From Cryptomeria japonica (Eukaryota > Streptophyta > Pinopsida > Cupressales > Cupressaceae), in the NCBI RefSeq assembly GCF_030272615.1, contig NC_081406.1, positions 480,968,900-481,032,899 of the forward strand: a stretch of 64,000 bases of DNA, written 5' to 3'. Shown here piece after piece: positions 35,907-48,250 of the stretch. Each line of letters begins with the position of its first letter. Within the stretch, counting starts at the first letter, position 1. Both the position numbers and the translations under genes were made by a program. The notes under the pieces were generated by a model. The model was not told the origin of the DNA. It searched no databases and saw nothing but the letters and a program-made list of their open reading frames with translations.

Positions 35907-36632
35907 CTACTTTTTTCCTTGCTTTTGCCACACTGACTGCCAAAACACAGGCCAATTCTTTTGGGCCTCTGTCCAGCCGAGGAAGGATCCATCCCTCAAG
36001 GGGTCCCAGCTAGTAGACATGATTCCATAGCTTATACCCAACGCAGCTGAACCAAATGTGATAAATGATGTGATGAAAGGAAGCCAATCAGGCACACTCC
36101 ATTTCAACACCTTTTTCATGTAGTAAAAAAGTGGGAAGAAAGTGAGCCCAATGGCTAAGGGTATCCCAACAGAAACCCCCATTCTTTTTATCATTCTGTT
36201 GGTCACAATCTCTGGAATAACACCATCTCCGTCCCCTCCTCCTTCCTCTTCCTCTTCTTCTTCTCTTTTTGGCTCATCTCTTAACATTCGCTTTTTTTTG
36301 TTCTTCTTCTTCTTTGAAACAGTGCCAAAACCCTTAGGCTTTCTCAAAGCATGGACCTTGGTATGAACAAGTGCCCTTTGGCTTTTACCAGGGCAAAACA
36401 ATGATTTTCCCACGGATTTGCATATGGGTGGTGATAAATACCAAGATTTGTTCTCTTTACTAGTACTACAAAGGATTTCAGCTCTGCCCACTTTGAATAG
36501 TTGTATGTATTGGGATGTGGGTTGTGTGATTTTGCCACTTCTAAATTGCCCAGAAGAATGTGAGCGCAGTGCGAGAGAATTGTAAGATACGCTAGACATG
36601 GCCTCAGGATGGTAAGAGCAGGCAAGGTACAT
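35907..36632 (-). CDS. PAM68: PAM68-like photosystem II assembly protein, chloroplast
   Basis: A single uninterrupted exon of 241 codons. The second ATG at 36599 (context GCCATGTC) would give 230 residues starting MSSVSYNSLALRSH, a better chloroplast transit peptide, so it may be the true start. The N-terminus is Ser/Lys-rich. A Lys-rich run (KKKKNKKKR) and an acidic Glu/Gly tract follow (about residues 110-135). The conserved part begins IPEIVTNRMIKRMGVSVG and has two membrane segments (about IPLAIGLTFFPLFYYM and LPFITSFITFGSAALGISYG), then the signature STSWDPLRDGSFLGW and KNWPVFWQSVW. In Arabidopsis, PAM68 is an integral thylakoid protein that helps early photosystem II assembly, including D1 handling. 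Length and domain order fit the family. It is the only intact non-transposon gene seen here. A PAM68L paralogue identity is possible but less likely given the IPEIVTNRM and WDPLR signatures. Confidence 0.92.
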   Translation of the reverse strand: MYLACSYHPEAMSSVSYNSLALRSHSSGQFRSGKITQPTSQYIQLFKVGRAEILCSTSKENKSWYLSPPICKSVGKSLFCPGKSQRALVHTKVHALRKPKGFGTVSKKKKNKKKRMLRDEPKREEEEEEEGGGDGDGVIPEIVTNRMIKRMGVSVGIPLAIGLTFFPLFYYMKKVLKWSVPDWLPFITSFITFGSAALGISYGIMSTSWDPLRDGSFLGWTEAQKNWPVFWQSVWQKQGKK

Positions 36633-38227
36633 AACTCTAATAATTGAACTGGTTAGAAAATCTCATTCAAAGCCATCGTAGCTTGCTGTAAGCAACGCCC
36701 ATCAAGCCATTCATTAAAACATCTCACCCTTGTTTTGTTTTAATGAAAATATATACCGCTCATCTGCAAGTTACAGACATTTCTCCAAACTAACCAAGAA
36801 GCAAATTTGAAGCCAAATCAACGGTACTGGGAATCTTATCATTATTCTTATCCGATGAGCCCTATCTTTTTCAGTAAACCATATTTTACCTTGCTGGGGT
36901 TTTTCGGTGCCATTAACAAAAAAATTTATTAGTGGTAAAAAAATTTTTAAAAAGTTTCAATTAATTTAATCAATCATATTACACGAAATTTCTAATGTTT
37001 ATATTTTTTTTCTATTTTATATAATTATATTAATATCATTTTTCTTTCATTTAATTAATCCATACCACAAATTATAGATATAAAATTCAAAAAAAAATTT
37101 CTAAATACATTTAATTTATTACTTCAAATGGCAGAAATAAAATATTTCCCCCGAATTAATGTGCCCTAATACGGATTGCCTGTGTGGATTTCCTTTCCTG
37201 CAAGTTATGAAACGCATTAACATACCATGATCGGCCTTCCTTGAAAATCAGATTCCCAGACACACCATGGAAATAGTGAATTTAAATAAATTGTCTAAAT
37301 TTAAATTAGAAAAAGTTGATTCAAAGCTTGCCGTGCATATTAAATGACATGTTTTATTCCAAAGTAATTTATATGGTGTGGAGGGAATACAATCCTTTTA
37401 CATGAAATGTGAATAGTTTGAAAGTAGAATTAACTTTGAGTATATATGTGAATTGATAGATTCAAAATATTTTTAAATTTTTGGAATAAATGTAAAGAAT
37501 GATTATTGTTATATAAAATTGATTATTGATATTTGAAAATTAATGTCTTTGATGTGTTAGTTTTCTTGAATTTATGTAGAATTAATATTTTGATTATTTT
37601 ATAAGACTTGTATGTGTATCTTTCTACCAACTCTTTTTTAAATATTGTACTATTTCTTTTATATTAATTCAAAATTAAATAAGATATATGTATAAAAAAA
37701 TGTCTTAGAGAAGCTATTAATGTAATAGGCAAAATTATGAAAGATTGTGACTTTTTTTATTTTTTTGAGTTATGACAAATCTTTTCTCTTTTGAGGTAAA
37801 TATAAGATATTTTCTCTTTTGAGTTAAGTATAAGATAAAAATTTAAGATCACATCACAATTAAGTATTCAAGTTTTATTTTCTAAGAAAAAAAAAATGAT
37901 ATATTGACAATGATGAGAATACAAATGACTAACAATTATATATAAATCATTCTTATAATATAAATATTAGTTTCTAGGTTTTTAAATGCAAAGAAAAATA
38001 AAATAAATAAAAACAATTTACTTTAGCTTGCAAATGAATACATCATAATCATTTTCATTTCCATGTGAATAATATGTTGATAATATTGTCATTTCTCTTA
38101 ACTTAATAGATTTAATATGTGTTATTAATTTTTTTAAATTATTATTTAGATTATGATATATTCTAGTTTTGCATTTAATTTATTCTATTTTAAATTTTAA
38201 TATATATTTTATTTAGGTTACAAATAT
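36633..38227. other. Upstream flank of PAM68 and AT-rich spacer
   Basis: The first few hundred bases to the right of the ATG should hold the promoter, but I see no decisive TATA box. From about 36900 to 38220 the DNA is very AT-rich with A/T runs and no coding sequence. Confidence 0.4.
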
Positions 38228-38242
38228 TTGGGATCGGGAGCA

Positions 38243-39872
38243 ATGACTACGAGCTCTGCATATCGGCATCCGCTCCTTGATGATCATCATTTTCATCGAG
38301 ACAAGGGTCCCAACGTTGTTAGCGAGCCTCCATCTGGTAGGGAACCGTCTGCACAAAACCACCTGTGGCAATTGGTAAAGGGCAGAAGAGTTGCTAGGGT
38401 AGAAAAGGGGGAGGCTAGGGTTCCTCTGGAACGGTCAAATGTGTGGGCAATGCCCATCACCACACGAATCACTGGTTGCGCCACCAATGCAAATCGCATA
38501 CCACTGGGATTTCGAGCAAAAGCTTCTGGTCCATCATGAAAGCAAGAATGTTATCAAAGTGACAAGGAGCGAGGATGCCCTAGCATTGATAAACCCCGAC
38601 CCAGATTGCATCAAGATTTTGAACACCAGGGAAGCCATGGAATTAAGTAACTACTACAGAGGTCACGGGCTCTTTGCAAAATGGGGAGGGAACAATCAAC
38701 CTCTCACTGGAATAGTTGAATGGTGGAAAACAACATTCCATAGGCAGGTAAGTATCACTACCCTAGCTAAATTTTTTTTTACATTGAATGCTACAAAAAG
38801 TCTCTAAAAGCCAAGCTATTGCATGAAGAATATGTTTTTTACAAAGGTGCAAATTTCAATTTTATTGAATGACAACCTGAATTCGATGCTAATAGGTATG
38901 AATTCAAAACAGTATTGAAATGGGTAGAAATCCATAATGTTCCTATTGAATTAATCCATGCCAAAATTCTTATAAAAATTGGGGATAAATTGGGCAAATT
39001 CATAGCCATAGAAAAAAATTGGCCGGATAAATCTGATATAAAACTGTTAATAGAAGTAAATAAAGACATGGAAAATCTAAAAAACGTAACCCTGGAGACA
39101 GTAGATGGTAATTACACCCTAAAATCGGTATGGTATATTGGCCCAGTATCTGAAGATTTAGCATTCTGTAAAAGGTCGAACCCTAATTTATAGAAGTCTC
39201 AGGTAAAGGCAAGAGACAACCATAGAGCATCAAAAGACATAATAAATATTCAATTTAACAATGACAGGGGCGGCTTTATTATAAACACTGGTCAGCAAGA
39301 GACTGTTAATATCCTAACCCCACCTCCTTCCCCGGTCTTGCGCAACAGTCCTGACATAGCTGAAAATAACAATGAAATTCCTGCTTATGATAATGAGAAT
39401 CAAATCCAATCAGAACTGAACAATGTCATAGAAAACTTAATGGGGAAACTAGCTGAAGAATTTGTCGAGGAGGTACTCATTGATACTCTGACAAATAGGG
39501 CAAATAATGTCATCATCTCTAATCCAAAATATGTTCGGACCCCCCTTCAAAACCCCCTCATTAGACACCAGCCCGACTGAGGTTGCTCAAGAGGAAAACA
39601 TCACAGTTTCTCCCACTTTGGAGGAATCTCCTGTTGTGGAAGGATTGAATGCAAATGAGGAAAGAGAATTCATTATTAATGAACTGATTAGTATGCAGGA
39701 AGGGGAAGATTGCATATTATTAGATAATAACTCAATCAACCTACAAAATAGAGGTATCATCCAGATGGGAGGTGAGAAAATAACTCCAGGCTGTGGCAAA
39801 ACCATGAGCAACAAAAGAGGTCGAAAGTCTTTTTTAGACAAAAGAAAGATGGAAAGGGATGCGGAGGGGTAG
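38243..39872 (+). pseudogene. LINE-B ORF1, DUF4283-like nucleic-acid-binding protein, frameshifted
   Basis: A possible ATG is at 38243. Frames switch near 38440, 38800 and 39580. The central part (38820-39190) has LLHEEYVFYKGANFNFIE, PEFDANRYEFKTVLKWVEIH, NVPIELIHAKILIKIGDKLG and KFIAIEKNW, the pattern of DUF4283 in plant LINE ORF1 proteins. An acidic, low-complexity tail follows (39340-39870) and ends in a Lys/Arg-rich KRGRKSFLDKRKM. ORF1 proteins coat the LINE RNA. A TAG at 39191-39193 and frame breaks make it inactive. Confidence 0.65.
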
Positions 39873-39928
39873 GCCAAAATCACAACCCTGTTGGGGTAAG
39901 AAAAATCTCCCCTTCCCCTCATAAAGGA

Positions 39929-40640
39929 ATAAATATACTAATATGGAATGTTAGGGGTATGGGGGCCCCTAACAAACAAAGATTAATTAAGCGAAGCATA
40001 CTGAAATCTACTATGGACCTAGTTATGCTACAAGAAACAAAACTGGGTAAGACTGAAATGAACAATTTTAGCAAAAAATTCACCCAATGGTAAATGGAAA
40101 TGGTGGAGTCTATAGGGGCATCGGGTGGACTGGGTATAATGTGGAAAAAGAACTTAGTTACATTTACATGCCATACCAAGATGCAAAATTGGATGGTTGG
40201 TAAAATAAGAGCCCTTAGTCTAAATCTTGAGTTTATCATCATTAATGTATATGGCCCAATTCCAACAGATAAAAAGAGATTAGTTTGGTAGAAAATTGAA
40301 CACTTCTTAAACAATCAGGATGAGAAACACATCGTCATAGGTGGTGACTTCAACACCATCTTGTACTCAACTAATAAAAGAGGTGGGGTAAAAACCATAA
40401 GACTGCCACAAAGAGACTTCGCAAACTAGATAAATGACAATAACCTTCTAGAAATCAGGACTGAGACGGGTTTTCACATATGGAATAATAGAAGAAAAGG
40501 TTTTTCCAACATTGCAGAAACACTTGACAAGTTTTTCCTCAAAGGGGACCTAAGCGACCTCAAAACAGAATTAAAAACTACCATACTGCCATGGTCGGGT
40601 TCTGATCATTACCCAGTGCTATTAGAACTTATGGGGGAAG
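39929..40640 (+). pseudogene. LINE-B ORF2 apurinic-type endonuclease domain
   Basis: It begins ILIWNVRGMGAPNKQR, with the Asn of the conserved WN-x-RG start. LVMLQETKLG follows with the catalytic Glu, then INVYGP, IVIGGDFNT, an ETLDKFF segment and SGSDHYPVLLEL with the His-containing end motif. Stops are TAA 40091, TAG 40289 and TAG 40427, all in one frame. In LINEs this domain nicks target DNA. Confidence 0.8.
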
Positions 40641-42430
40641 CAAAACAAACTGGGTGTCCCTTCAAATTCGAAATGATGTGGTTTACACATGAAGACTTCC
40701 TCCCCAACATACAGAAATGGTGGAAGGATAGTGTCTTTGAAGGATCTAAAGTGTAATGTCTTGCCTCTAAGCTGAAAGAGATTAAACACAAACTGTTAGA
40801 TTGGAACAAAAAGAAATTCAAAAACATCTTCGAGGAGAAGTCAATAATTGAGAAAGAGTTGGAAACAATAAATAATGTTGTGATGCAAAATGGGATGACC
40901 TGTGAAACATACGAGGCTAAAAAATTGTTTTTATGTGATTATGAAGGCATTCTGGCCAGAGAAGAGATATACTGGAAACAGAAACCTCAAGAAACATGGC
41001 TAGAAAATGGAGATAGAAACACTAAATTTTTTCACAACAGTGTCAAAATGAAAAGGGCAACAAATAAGATTACTCAGATCATCAATGACAATGATCAGAT
41101 CATCATGGATCAAAATCTGATCACAAAAGATGCTACCAAGTACTTTGAAAATATTCTCAATAACTAGGAGCACTCGAACCTCCCTAACAATAGAACCTTA
41201 TTGAATAACATACCCAAATTGATAACAGAGGGTGATAATCAAATGCTAAACTCCAAAATCACCCATGAAGAAGTCAAAACGACTCTGGCACAATTTCAAG
41301 GAGACAAAGCCCCTAGACCGAATGGCTTCCCAGCTGGTTTTTTTCAAAAATGTTGGCATATCCTAGGGGATGAGGTTACTAATCACTTGGAATCTGCCCG
41401 TAATGTAGGGAAGTTCCTAAAAGAGATCAATAATACCTTTATGGCCTTAATTCCAAAGAAGGAGAATCCCACAAAGTGGGAAGAATTCAGGCCTATTTCT
41501 TTATGCAACATGACTATAAACTACTAGCTAAAGTCATGGCCAACAGACTAAAAAAAATATTGCCTGCCATAATATCAGAAGAACAAACTGGCTTTGTACC
41601 CAATAGATCAATTTTGGATGGGATTATTATAGTCTAGGAAGCCATCCACTCCTGTTAGGTCCAAGGCCAATCTAATATGTTGATAAAATTAGATATTAAA
41701 AAGGCTTATGACAAAGTGGATTGGTATTTTCTTTGTAGCTGCATGAAGGCCTTTGGTTTTAACAAACAATGGGTTAATTGGGTCCACTTTTGCATATCAA
41801 ACCCTAGGTTCTCTATCTTACTAAATGGGAAACTGGAAGGTGTCTTTGGAGTATCTAGGGGGCTCAGACAGGGAGATCCCCTATCCCCATTCTTATTTAT
41901 CATTATGTCTGAAGCCTAGATGCATCATGGAGAACTAGCAAACTGATAGGGATTTAGATCACCGGAGGGGTGGATCCATGTACTCATCAACAATTTGCTG
42001 ATGACACAATGATTCCAGGGAAAGGGCAGTTGAATGAAGCTAAGGAAATCAAGAAAATATTACAATCTTATGGGCTAGCATTCGGAGAGATGGCAAACAA
42101 GGAGAAATCGGAGATATTCTTTTTCAATATGGAAGCACAAGAGGAATTCAGATAGCTTCATTTCTAAGGTACGAAATTGGTCATCTACCATTCTCGTATT
42201 TAGGGATGCCTCTAGACAAAGGTATCAGAACCAACAAACTCTGGGATCCCCTGATTGAGAGGGTTAGAAAGAAGTTGTCATCTTGGAAAGCCTCATGGTT
42301 GACAGGGGCAGGAAGATTAACCCTCATAAAAACAGTCTTGGCAGCAATGCCTATCTATCTTCTATCATGCATACCACTTCTGAAAGGGGCCTACAATAAA
42401 TTAACTCAAACAATCAGAGATTTCTATTGA
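40641..42430 (+). pseudogene. LINE-B ORF2 reverse transcriptase domain
   Basis: The block covers TWLENGDRNTKFFH (about 41000), [25 protein letters not shown] (41490), then after a frameshift [40 protein letters not shown] with the first Asp, RGLRQGDPLSPFLF (about 41860) and, after a second shift, HQQFADDTMI carrying the Asp pair (about 41990). It then returns to the first frame for YLGMPLDKGI and GRLTLIKTVLAAMPIYLLS. Stops include TAA 40754, TAG at 41165, 41635, 41656 and 41917, and TGA 42428. Confidence 0.85.
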
Positions 42431-43561
42431 AATGGTACAAAGGATAAGAAAAAAATGAAACTGATATCATGGGACAAGATATGTCAAGAAAAGAATGATG
42501 GAGGCATGGGAATAAGAAAATTACTATGGCAAAATAAGGCCTTAGGGGCAAAACTAGCATGGAGAGTGTACACATCCTCAAAATCCAAATGGGCCAAAAT
42601 TCTTAGGAGCAAATATATATCACAAAATCAGAGAGAGGCAGTATTTAGGGACACAGACCCATCCAAGGGATCTAGAATCTAGAATTTCATAAAAGAGAGT
42701 CGAATGCTCATATCGAATCATCTATCCTAGGATATTCACAACAATAAATCTGTCTTGTTCTGGGAAGATTCTTGGGGGGGATATCCCCCGATAGACAGCC
42801 TAATGGATACGACCGGTATTAAGGACCAAATGAAATCTTTATGGGGTAATCATGTAAGGGATCATACAACAACAGTACCAGAATCGACAATGGGATGGAA
42901 ATGGAAAAACATGCTTCCATTCTTGATGAATAGCAAAGTCCAAGAACTGTTGCAAATTCTTGGATGGAGAATAATAATATTTAGACCTGGGCCAAATGAG
43001 CTTATATGGTCTAGATCAAAGGATGGACAATACAACTGTAAATATGGTTTCAGAACCATATATGATGAGGCAAACACTATTAAGGACTACATCCCTAATA
43101 CACTATGTTGGGATAAATTATGTCTCCCAAAAGTTGGCTTCTTTGCCTGGGCAACAATTCAGGGGAAGGTCCTAACTGTTGAACAATTTAAACTTAGGGG
43201 ATACGAAGGGCCCTCAATCTGTCTCTTATGCAAAGAAGATGAGGAGACAAACGACCATATCTTCACAACCTGTAACTACACACAAAAATGTTGGTATTGG
43301 TTGATGGCTCAACTAGGTTGGTCAGGTGCCCTTATCCCTTCCCTAAGGGAATGGCTCAGAGGTTGGCCAATCATCAAAAGGAATAGCATCTTCCACAATT
43401 TATGGATATACATCCCAGCAATAGTAATCTGGGAAGTTTGGAAGGAGAGGAACAAGATAATTTTTCAGGAAGCAGAAATGAAGGTAGAGAATCTTATAGC
43501 AAAAATAGAAGCCTCCATCACAGAAACTATCCCCCAACATGATAAGACATTCACAGACTAG
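42431..43561 (+). pseudogene. LINE-B ORF2 connection and zf-RVT domain
   Basis: A single frame reads KLISWDKICQEKNDGGMGIR, ALGAKLAWRVY and FWEDSWGGYPP. The zinc-binding part follows at about 43200-43300: CLLCKEDEETNDHIFTTCNY, then KCWYWLMAQLGW. IVIWEVWKERNKIIFQEAE (43430-43480) leads to RNase H. Stops are TAG at 42680, about 42728 and 43559. Confidence 0.85.
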
Positions 43562-44098
43562 GACAACTTCATTAGAAGGTAGTGGAAGGGGATTAAAATC
43601 CCTTCATTCACTAGGAAGGGTGGCATAAACAAAACCGAAGCAAGGAAAGCTTGCAAATGGGTGCCCCTGGAGGTTGGATGGTGCAAACTCAACTTCGATG
43701 GAGCATCCAAAGGTAATCCAGGGGAGGCAGGGGCAGGCTATATAATTCACTCTGATGAGGGGAGTTGTATTGGATCTAGATCCAGATATCTAGGTCAATG
43801 CACTAACAATAAGGCAGAACTGTTGAGCCTAATAGAGGGTTTAAACCTATGCAAACAATTAAAAATATCCAAATTGGAAATAGAAGGGGACTTTGCCATT
43901 ATAGTTAATGCAATGAGGACCAAAACAATGCCAAACTAGGAACTCAAAAGTTTATTGGACAAAGCCCTATCTCTATTGGAAAGCTTCTCAAATTACACGA
44001 TCAATCACATATATAGGGAGGCTAATACATTGTCAGATAATCTAGCCAATATAGGGGCAGATGGAACAAACAAAACCACATCATTAAGATCTAGGTAA
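43562..44098 (+). pseudogene. LINE-B ORF2 RNase H domain
   Basis: CKLNFDGASKGNPGEAGAGY carries the first Asp, NNKAELLSLIEGL the Glu and KLEIEGDFAIIV the next Asp. After TAG 43937 comes HIYREANTLSDNLANIGA with the last Asp. The frame ends at TAA about 44098. It is more complete than the RNase H of LINE-A. Confidence 0.85.
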
Positions 44099-44159
44099 TT
44101 AGACCAAGGAACTTATAGGCAAGCAGGGGTTTAGCTATAATCCTGAACAACACATTCAC

Positions 44160-44402
44160 ACACATATTGGAAGGCATATATATGTATATGCACAAATAGC
44201 GGTATATGTGTACGTATATATTTATACTTATATACTTATATACTTATATGTGCATACATGCATATATATGGTATCAAATATATATATATACACACACATA
44301 TATATATACATACTCACACATATACAAATATATGTGTATATATTCATATATATACCTACCAATAATAATCTTAGAGTCGAGCTCATCATAACCCCTCCTT
44401 TG
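44160..44402. repeat. TATATG/TATACA simple-repeat tract in LINE-B linker
   Basis: Alternating purine-pyrimidine units such as TATACTTATA and CATATATATG run to about 44370. Short plus-strand frames through it are low-complexity and not genes. Confidence 0.8.
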
Positions 44403-45525
44403 TGTTGGTATTATGGATGACTTCGTCATGTGTTGCATTGGTTTTGTCATTGATGTCAACACTTATCTTCTTGGAGGTCTACATTGTTGTTTTGTCTCTA
44501 TGGTTATATTGGTATGTTGTAGAACCGGCAATATGTTCACTGATATGGTTAGTGTCTTATGCACAGTCACCGGTATATGTTTACCAGCAAGTTATATGGT
44601 TCACCGACAGTGATGATAACTTGGAGATCATTTGGTTATGTTGAAGACATGGACTGGGAGTTTGGTTTTGGTGTTTTGCTTATTGGTCTAATCGGGTTGA
44701 CTTATTTGCCTTTATCGGCAGATAGGTCTAGGTCATGGACCGGTACTCCAGATCAACATGACACATTATGGAGATTGTTTTATTGATTGGTTATTGTGGC
44801 AAATGTATTGAGCCAACATGTTGTATCGCATCAAGACTTATTTGTATTTGATTTAATTTTAATATCTTTATTGAGCCGACCTATACATTTGGTCATTAGG
44901 TTTTGTGTATATGATTGTAAGATCTTATTGAAGATCGTAATGATGAGTGTATTCAAATATTGAAGAGCGAAAATAAGAAGATCCTTGTGCGAATCACGTA
45001 GACATTGTTTGAAAGTAGAAGGAAGGTTATGAAGGTGTTTTGACACTCATGTTCAGAGCTTAACCGGTACTAAATCTAGCATTGGAGATGCTATTTTGAT
45101 CAGTACATTATCATTGGATTTAACCATCCAATTGTGTAGTCAGTGTGACTCCTAATTTGTGATTGAGCAGTGAGCTCTAGGCAATTGGCCTTTCTGCATG
45201 CGCAAACCTCATTTGTATACACATACTATCTACAATACTATCATCTAATTGTGGGTAAGGTTTCCCATTGTGGTTTTTCCCTTACCAGGTTTCCACGTCA
45301 AAATATTTGTGTTATATGTTGTGGATGTTGTTTTTCTTTCTGTTTCATGCATTAAGTTACATCAGTACTACTATAACTGTTAATCTGTTTTACCGACACT
45401 TAAGTTTGGTTTACCGGCATTTAAGTTTAAGTTGGAATAATTTTCATTTGGTTTACAATTGATTGACAACTGGTTCACAACTGATTCACCCCCCCCCTCT
45501 CAATTGTCCTTCACGAGACCTAACA
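44403..45525 (+). mobile_element. Solo Copia LTR in LINE-B
   Basis: It begins TGTTGGTATTATGG and ends GAGACCTAACA, 1123 bp, flanked by CTTTG on both sides (44398-44402 and 45526-45530). It is the same family as the LTR at 28915-29978. The C-tract motif is at 45483-45502. With no internal region, it most likely arose by LTR-LTR recombination. Confidence 0.88.
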
Positions 45526-45589
45526 CTTTGTTCCTAATAGATCTCTCAATATAGTAGATGTATACGCTCATTTGTATACACATAATATG

Positions 45590-45966
45590 TTTATATGCCT
45601 ATATGATTATATACATACATATATAAATATGTATATCTATATATGCATACAGATATATATGTATATACATACATAGACATATACACCTTATCATTTAGGT
45701 ATTGTTCGACTGCTTAAGCAATCATACACTGGAGATGCTAGGGTGTAAGGCTAGAAGAGAATCATGGAAAGCAATCAACAGCCCCATAGTTGATATAGCA
45801 GGGCAGTATGGGGATGGAAATCTCTCAGATTTGTCAAAGATACATATGCTCATTTGTATACACAAAACATGTTTATATGCATATAGATATAGACATATAA
45901 ATAGGCATATCTATATATGCATATAGTTATATATGTGTATACATATATAGACATAAATACAATTAA

Positions 45967-46005
<39 letters not shown>

Positions 46006-46060
46006 CACACATAGAGACTAATATATATATATATATAGACACACACACGCATATATATAG

Positions 46061-46095
<35 letters not shown>

Positions 46096-46135
46096 CCTAT
46101 ATAACATACACATAGGCTTATACATCATATGTCAG
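45590..46135. repeat. Simple-repeat expansions and duplicated unit in LINE-B linker
   Basis: TATATG-type tracts and (AC)n runs at about 45966-45993 and 46065-46082 surround a unit of roughly 150 bp. That unit occurs at about 45698-45838 and again at 46148-46298 (shared CAATCATACA, GGAGATGCTAGGG, CAGGGCA and TATGGGGATGGAAATCT). Confidence 0.75.
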
Positions 46136-46409
46136 ACATCATCATATAGGCACTGCACGACTTCTTAAAGCAATCATACATTGGAGATGCTAGGGAGTAA
46201 GGCTAACAGATAATCATGAAAAAGAAATCAACATTCTTATAGTCGATACAACAGGGCAATATGGGGATGGAAATCTGTCAGATTTATCAGAGAATAATCA
46301 TAATACTTACCAGAAGGTGAATGGGAAACCATCACGAGAATAGCTTGTCACAACCGGGGTTATAACTCAACTTATCGATAAGACCGGTTAACAAAACAAG
46401 TATATCTAA

Positions 46410-47078
46410 GTGGAGGCACCCACCATTTATTTCTGTGAAAAAATGGACTCTAGTATTTGTCTGTTCCCTAAGAAGCATGAGATGTCCTTTGTCGAAGAGA
46501 TATCTAGCAAACGCTGGTCGGTTATTCTGAGAGCAAAAGATGATCTGGTGATTCATGCGACCAAGAGGATTATGGGCAATAAGATTATACACAAAGAGCA
46601 TAGAAAACGAGTCAATACTAACATCCTTGTGGAGTTTGCAGCAATATTACTCACAATGGGAGAAGATAAGGCAGTCACAGTATCATTATGCAGGCTAATA
46701 TTCAAGAAAGAATATCTGGTTAACCTGGAAATGGCTATCAAATGCATGGATGATAAACTATAAATACCTTATCTGGAAGATTACATCAAAGTTGTGGAAG
46801 CCATAGACAAGGAAGAAGCACTCGACATAGAATTTAAGATGCCTATTCTCAGCAGCAAAGATCAGAAACTATGTTGGCAGCGACAATCAGAGATAACAAG
46901 GAGTATTGAATTCCTTAAACAATGGCTTGGTGTGGTAGAAGAGCCAAAATGTGATTGGTGGGTAAGTTATATGGTATAGGAGGGTTGGACCCCATTCCAA
47001 GCTGGTAATCCTAGTGGCATGGAGGTTGAGGAAACACAGGCCTCCGGCATGGAAGACGTAGATGATAAGGATGAATAA
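46410..47078 (+). pseudogene. LINE-B coding domain after RNase H, unknown function
   Basis: One frame runs to TAA 47076-47078, broken by TAA 46761-46763 and TAG 46977-46979. It reads KKHEMSFVEEISSKRWSVI, LVIHATKRIMGNK, RVNTNILVEFAAILLTMGED, LCRLIFKKEYLVNLEMAIKC, then after the stop IPYLEDYIKVVEAI, a WQRQSEITRSIEFLKQWLG helix and an acidic tail. The order matches LINE-A at 27360-28173. I do not know the domain. It is helical-looking, basic in the middle and acidic at the end. Confidence 0.6.
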
Positions 47079-48150
47079 TAAATTTTCATAACATAGTTTT
47101 GTTTGTCGTATACTTATATAACTACTCTAATACACAGGGATGTAGGATCTATAGATAGTATAAGGCACATATAAAATTATTTATGAAAGCACTTTGATAT
47201 TAGGATGGCTTAGAAATGTATGACTTTGTTATAGCATAGATAGCGAAGGGTAAGGATACTTACTTGATGGTATTTACAAGACATATATATGCTAAAATAA
47301 GTAAAGTTTAGAATCTGGATTGTTCTTTGAGTCAGGCATATACTCTTATGTTGGCTCTCTATTATTAGCTTCTTAGACATGAATGAATAGGCTCAACCTG
47401 AGGACACCCGCACTCATTCATCTACAAAATACAGTAACAGGAAGTACTTTCGCAACTCTTGCATATTGGTTTAATTCAGCATTTGCATTTAGACATCTCT
47501 AAGATCAGAATATCAAGGAAATATCATGAACTACATGTCAGATGGGTTGTTTTATTATCAGTCTCTTGATGACCAGTGTTTATGCCTCTATTATTATTGT
47601 AGCATGGGTAATCTTTCATATTAGAGCCAAAAATATGACCCTGATGCTGACTTAATATGAAAGAAGCCTAGGCTATAATAACAACAGTGGAAAGTATAAC
47701 AAAAGTATTCAGAGATAATACCAGTTCTTCTTTTTTTGCACTATCACCTCATGAAGTGGTTTGCAGCAGGATTGTCTTGTGAATCTATTTTGTAGGTAAA
47801 GCAGAAGGCAAAAAATATGGTAAAAGCAACAACCGTTCACAAGGAAGTATGGTGAAAGCAAGTTAGCACATGGAAAATTATAGATACTACCTGTGAAGGG
47901 CTTTTTGTACGCCCAAAATGAAGAGATTGTAAAGGAATATATGTAACTCAATAAATGATGTAGAAATGTAAATATTAGCTACTGACTGGACCTATGGTCC
48001 CGGGCAAGGCTGAAGGTTTTCTCCTCTCTTCTCTTTCCTACCAGCACCCACACTGAGCGGAGATTGTAATTTTATTTATTAATAAAATATGGCTTCGGCC
48101 TTTTACTGAGCAAATATATATATATATATATATATATATTATTTAGAAAT
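47079..48150 (+). other. LINE-B 3' untranslated region and end
   Basis: No coding. The end has TTATTAATAAAATATGGCTT and an (AT)n tail of about 24 bp, where a poly(A) or simple-repeat tail would be expected for a LINE. Confidence 0.5.
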
Positions 48151-48250
48151 TTATTTTAATTATCATTTAAGTTGAGCAGATTATGCTTGCTTAAATAATT
48201 GTGTTTTTTTATAAATGATTATAGTTTGAATATGTTAGATTTAAATATTA
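48151..48250. other. AT-rich spacer
   Basis: No feature beyond AT richness. Confidence 0.4.

Larger units (their letters stand above)
38228..48150 (+). mobile_element. LINE-B: near full-length plant L1-type LINE with a nested solo LTR
   Basis: In order: ORF1 with a DUF4283-like domain, endonuclease, RT, zf-RVT connection, RNase H, a linker swollen by simple repeats, an extra domain, and a 3' untranslated region. The likely end is AATAAAATATGGCTTCGGCC followed by an (AT)n tract at 48115-48140. A solo Copia LTR is inserted at 44403-45525. Stops are mostly TAG and there are about four frameshifts. The 5' boundary is uncertain. Confidence 0.8.

Noticed and set aside
44206-44644. Several short frames rich in Tyr and Ile
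   Set aside because: They are translations of TATATG simple repeats and of a solo LTR with exact target duplications.
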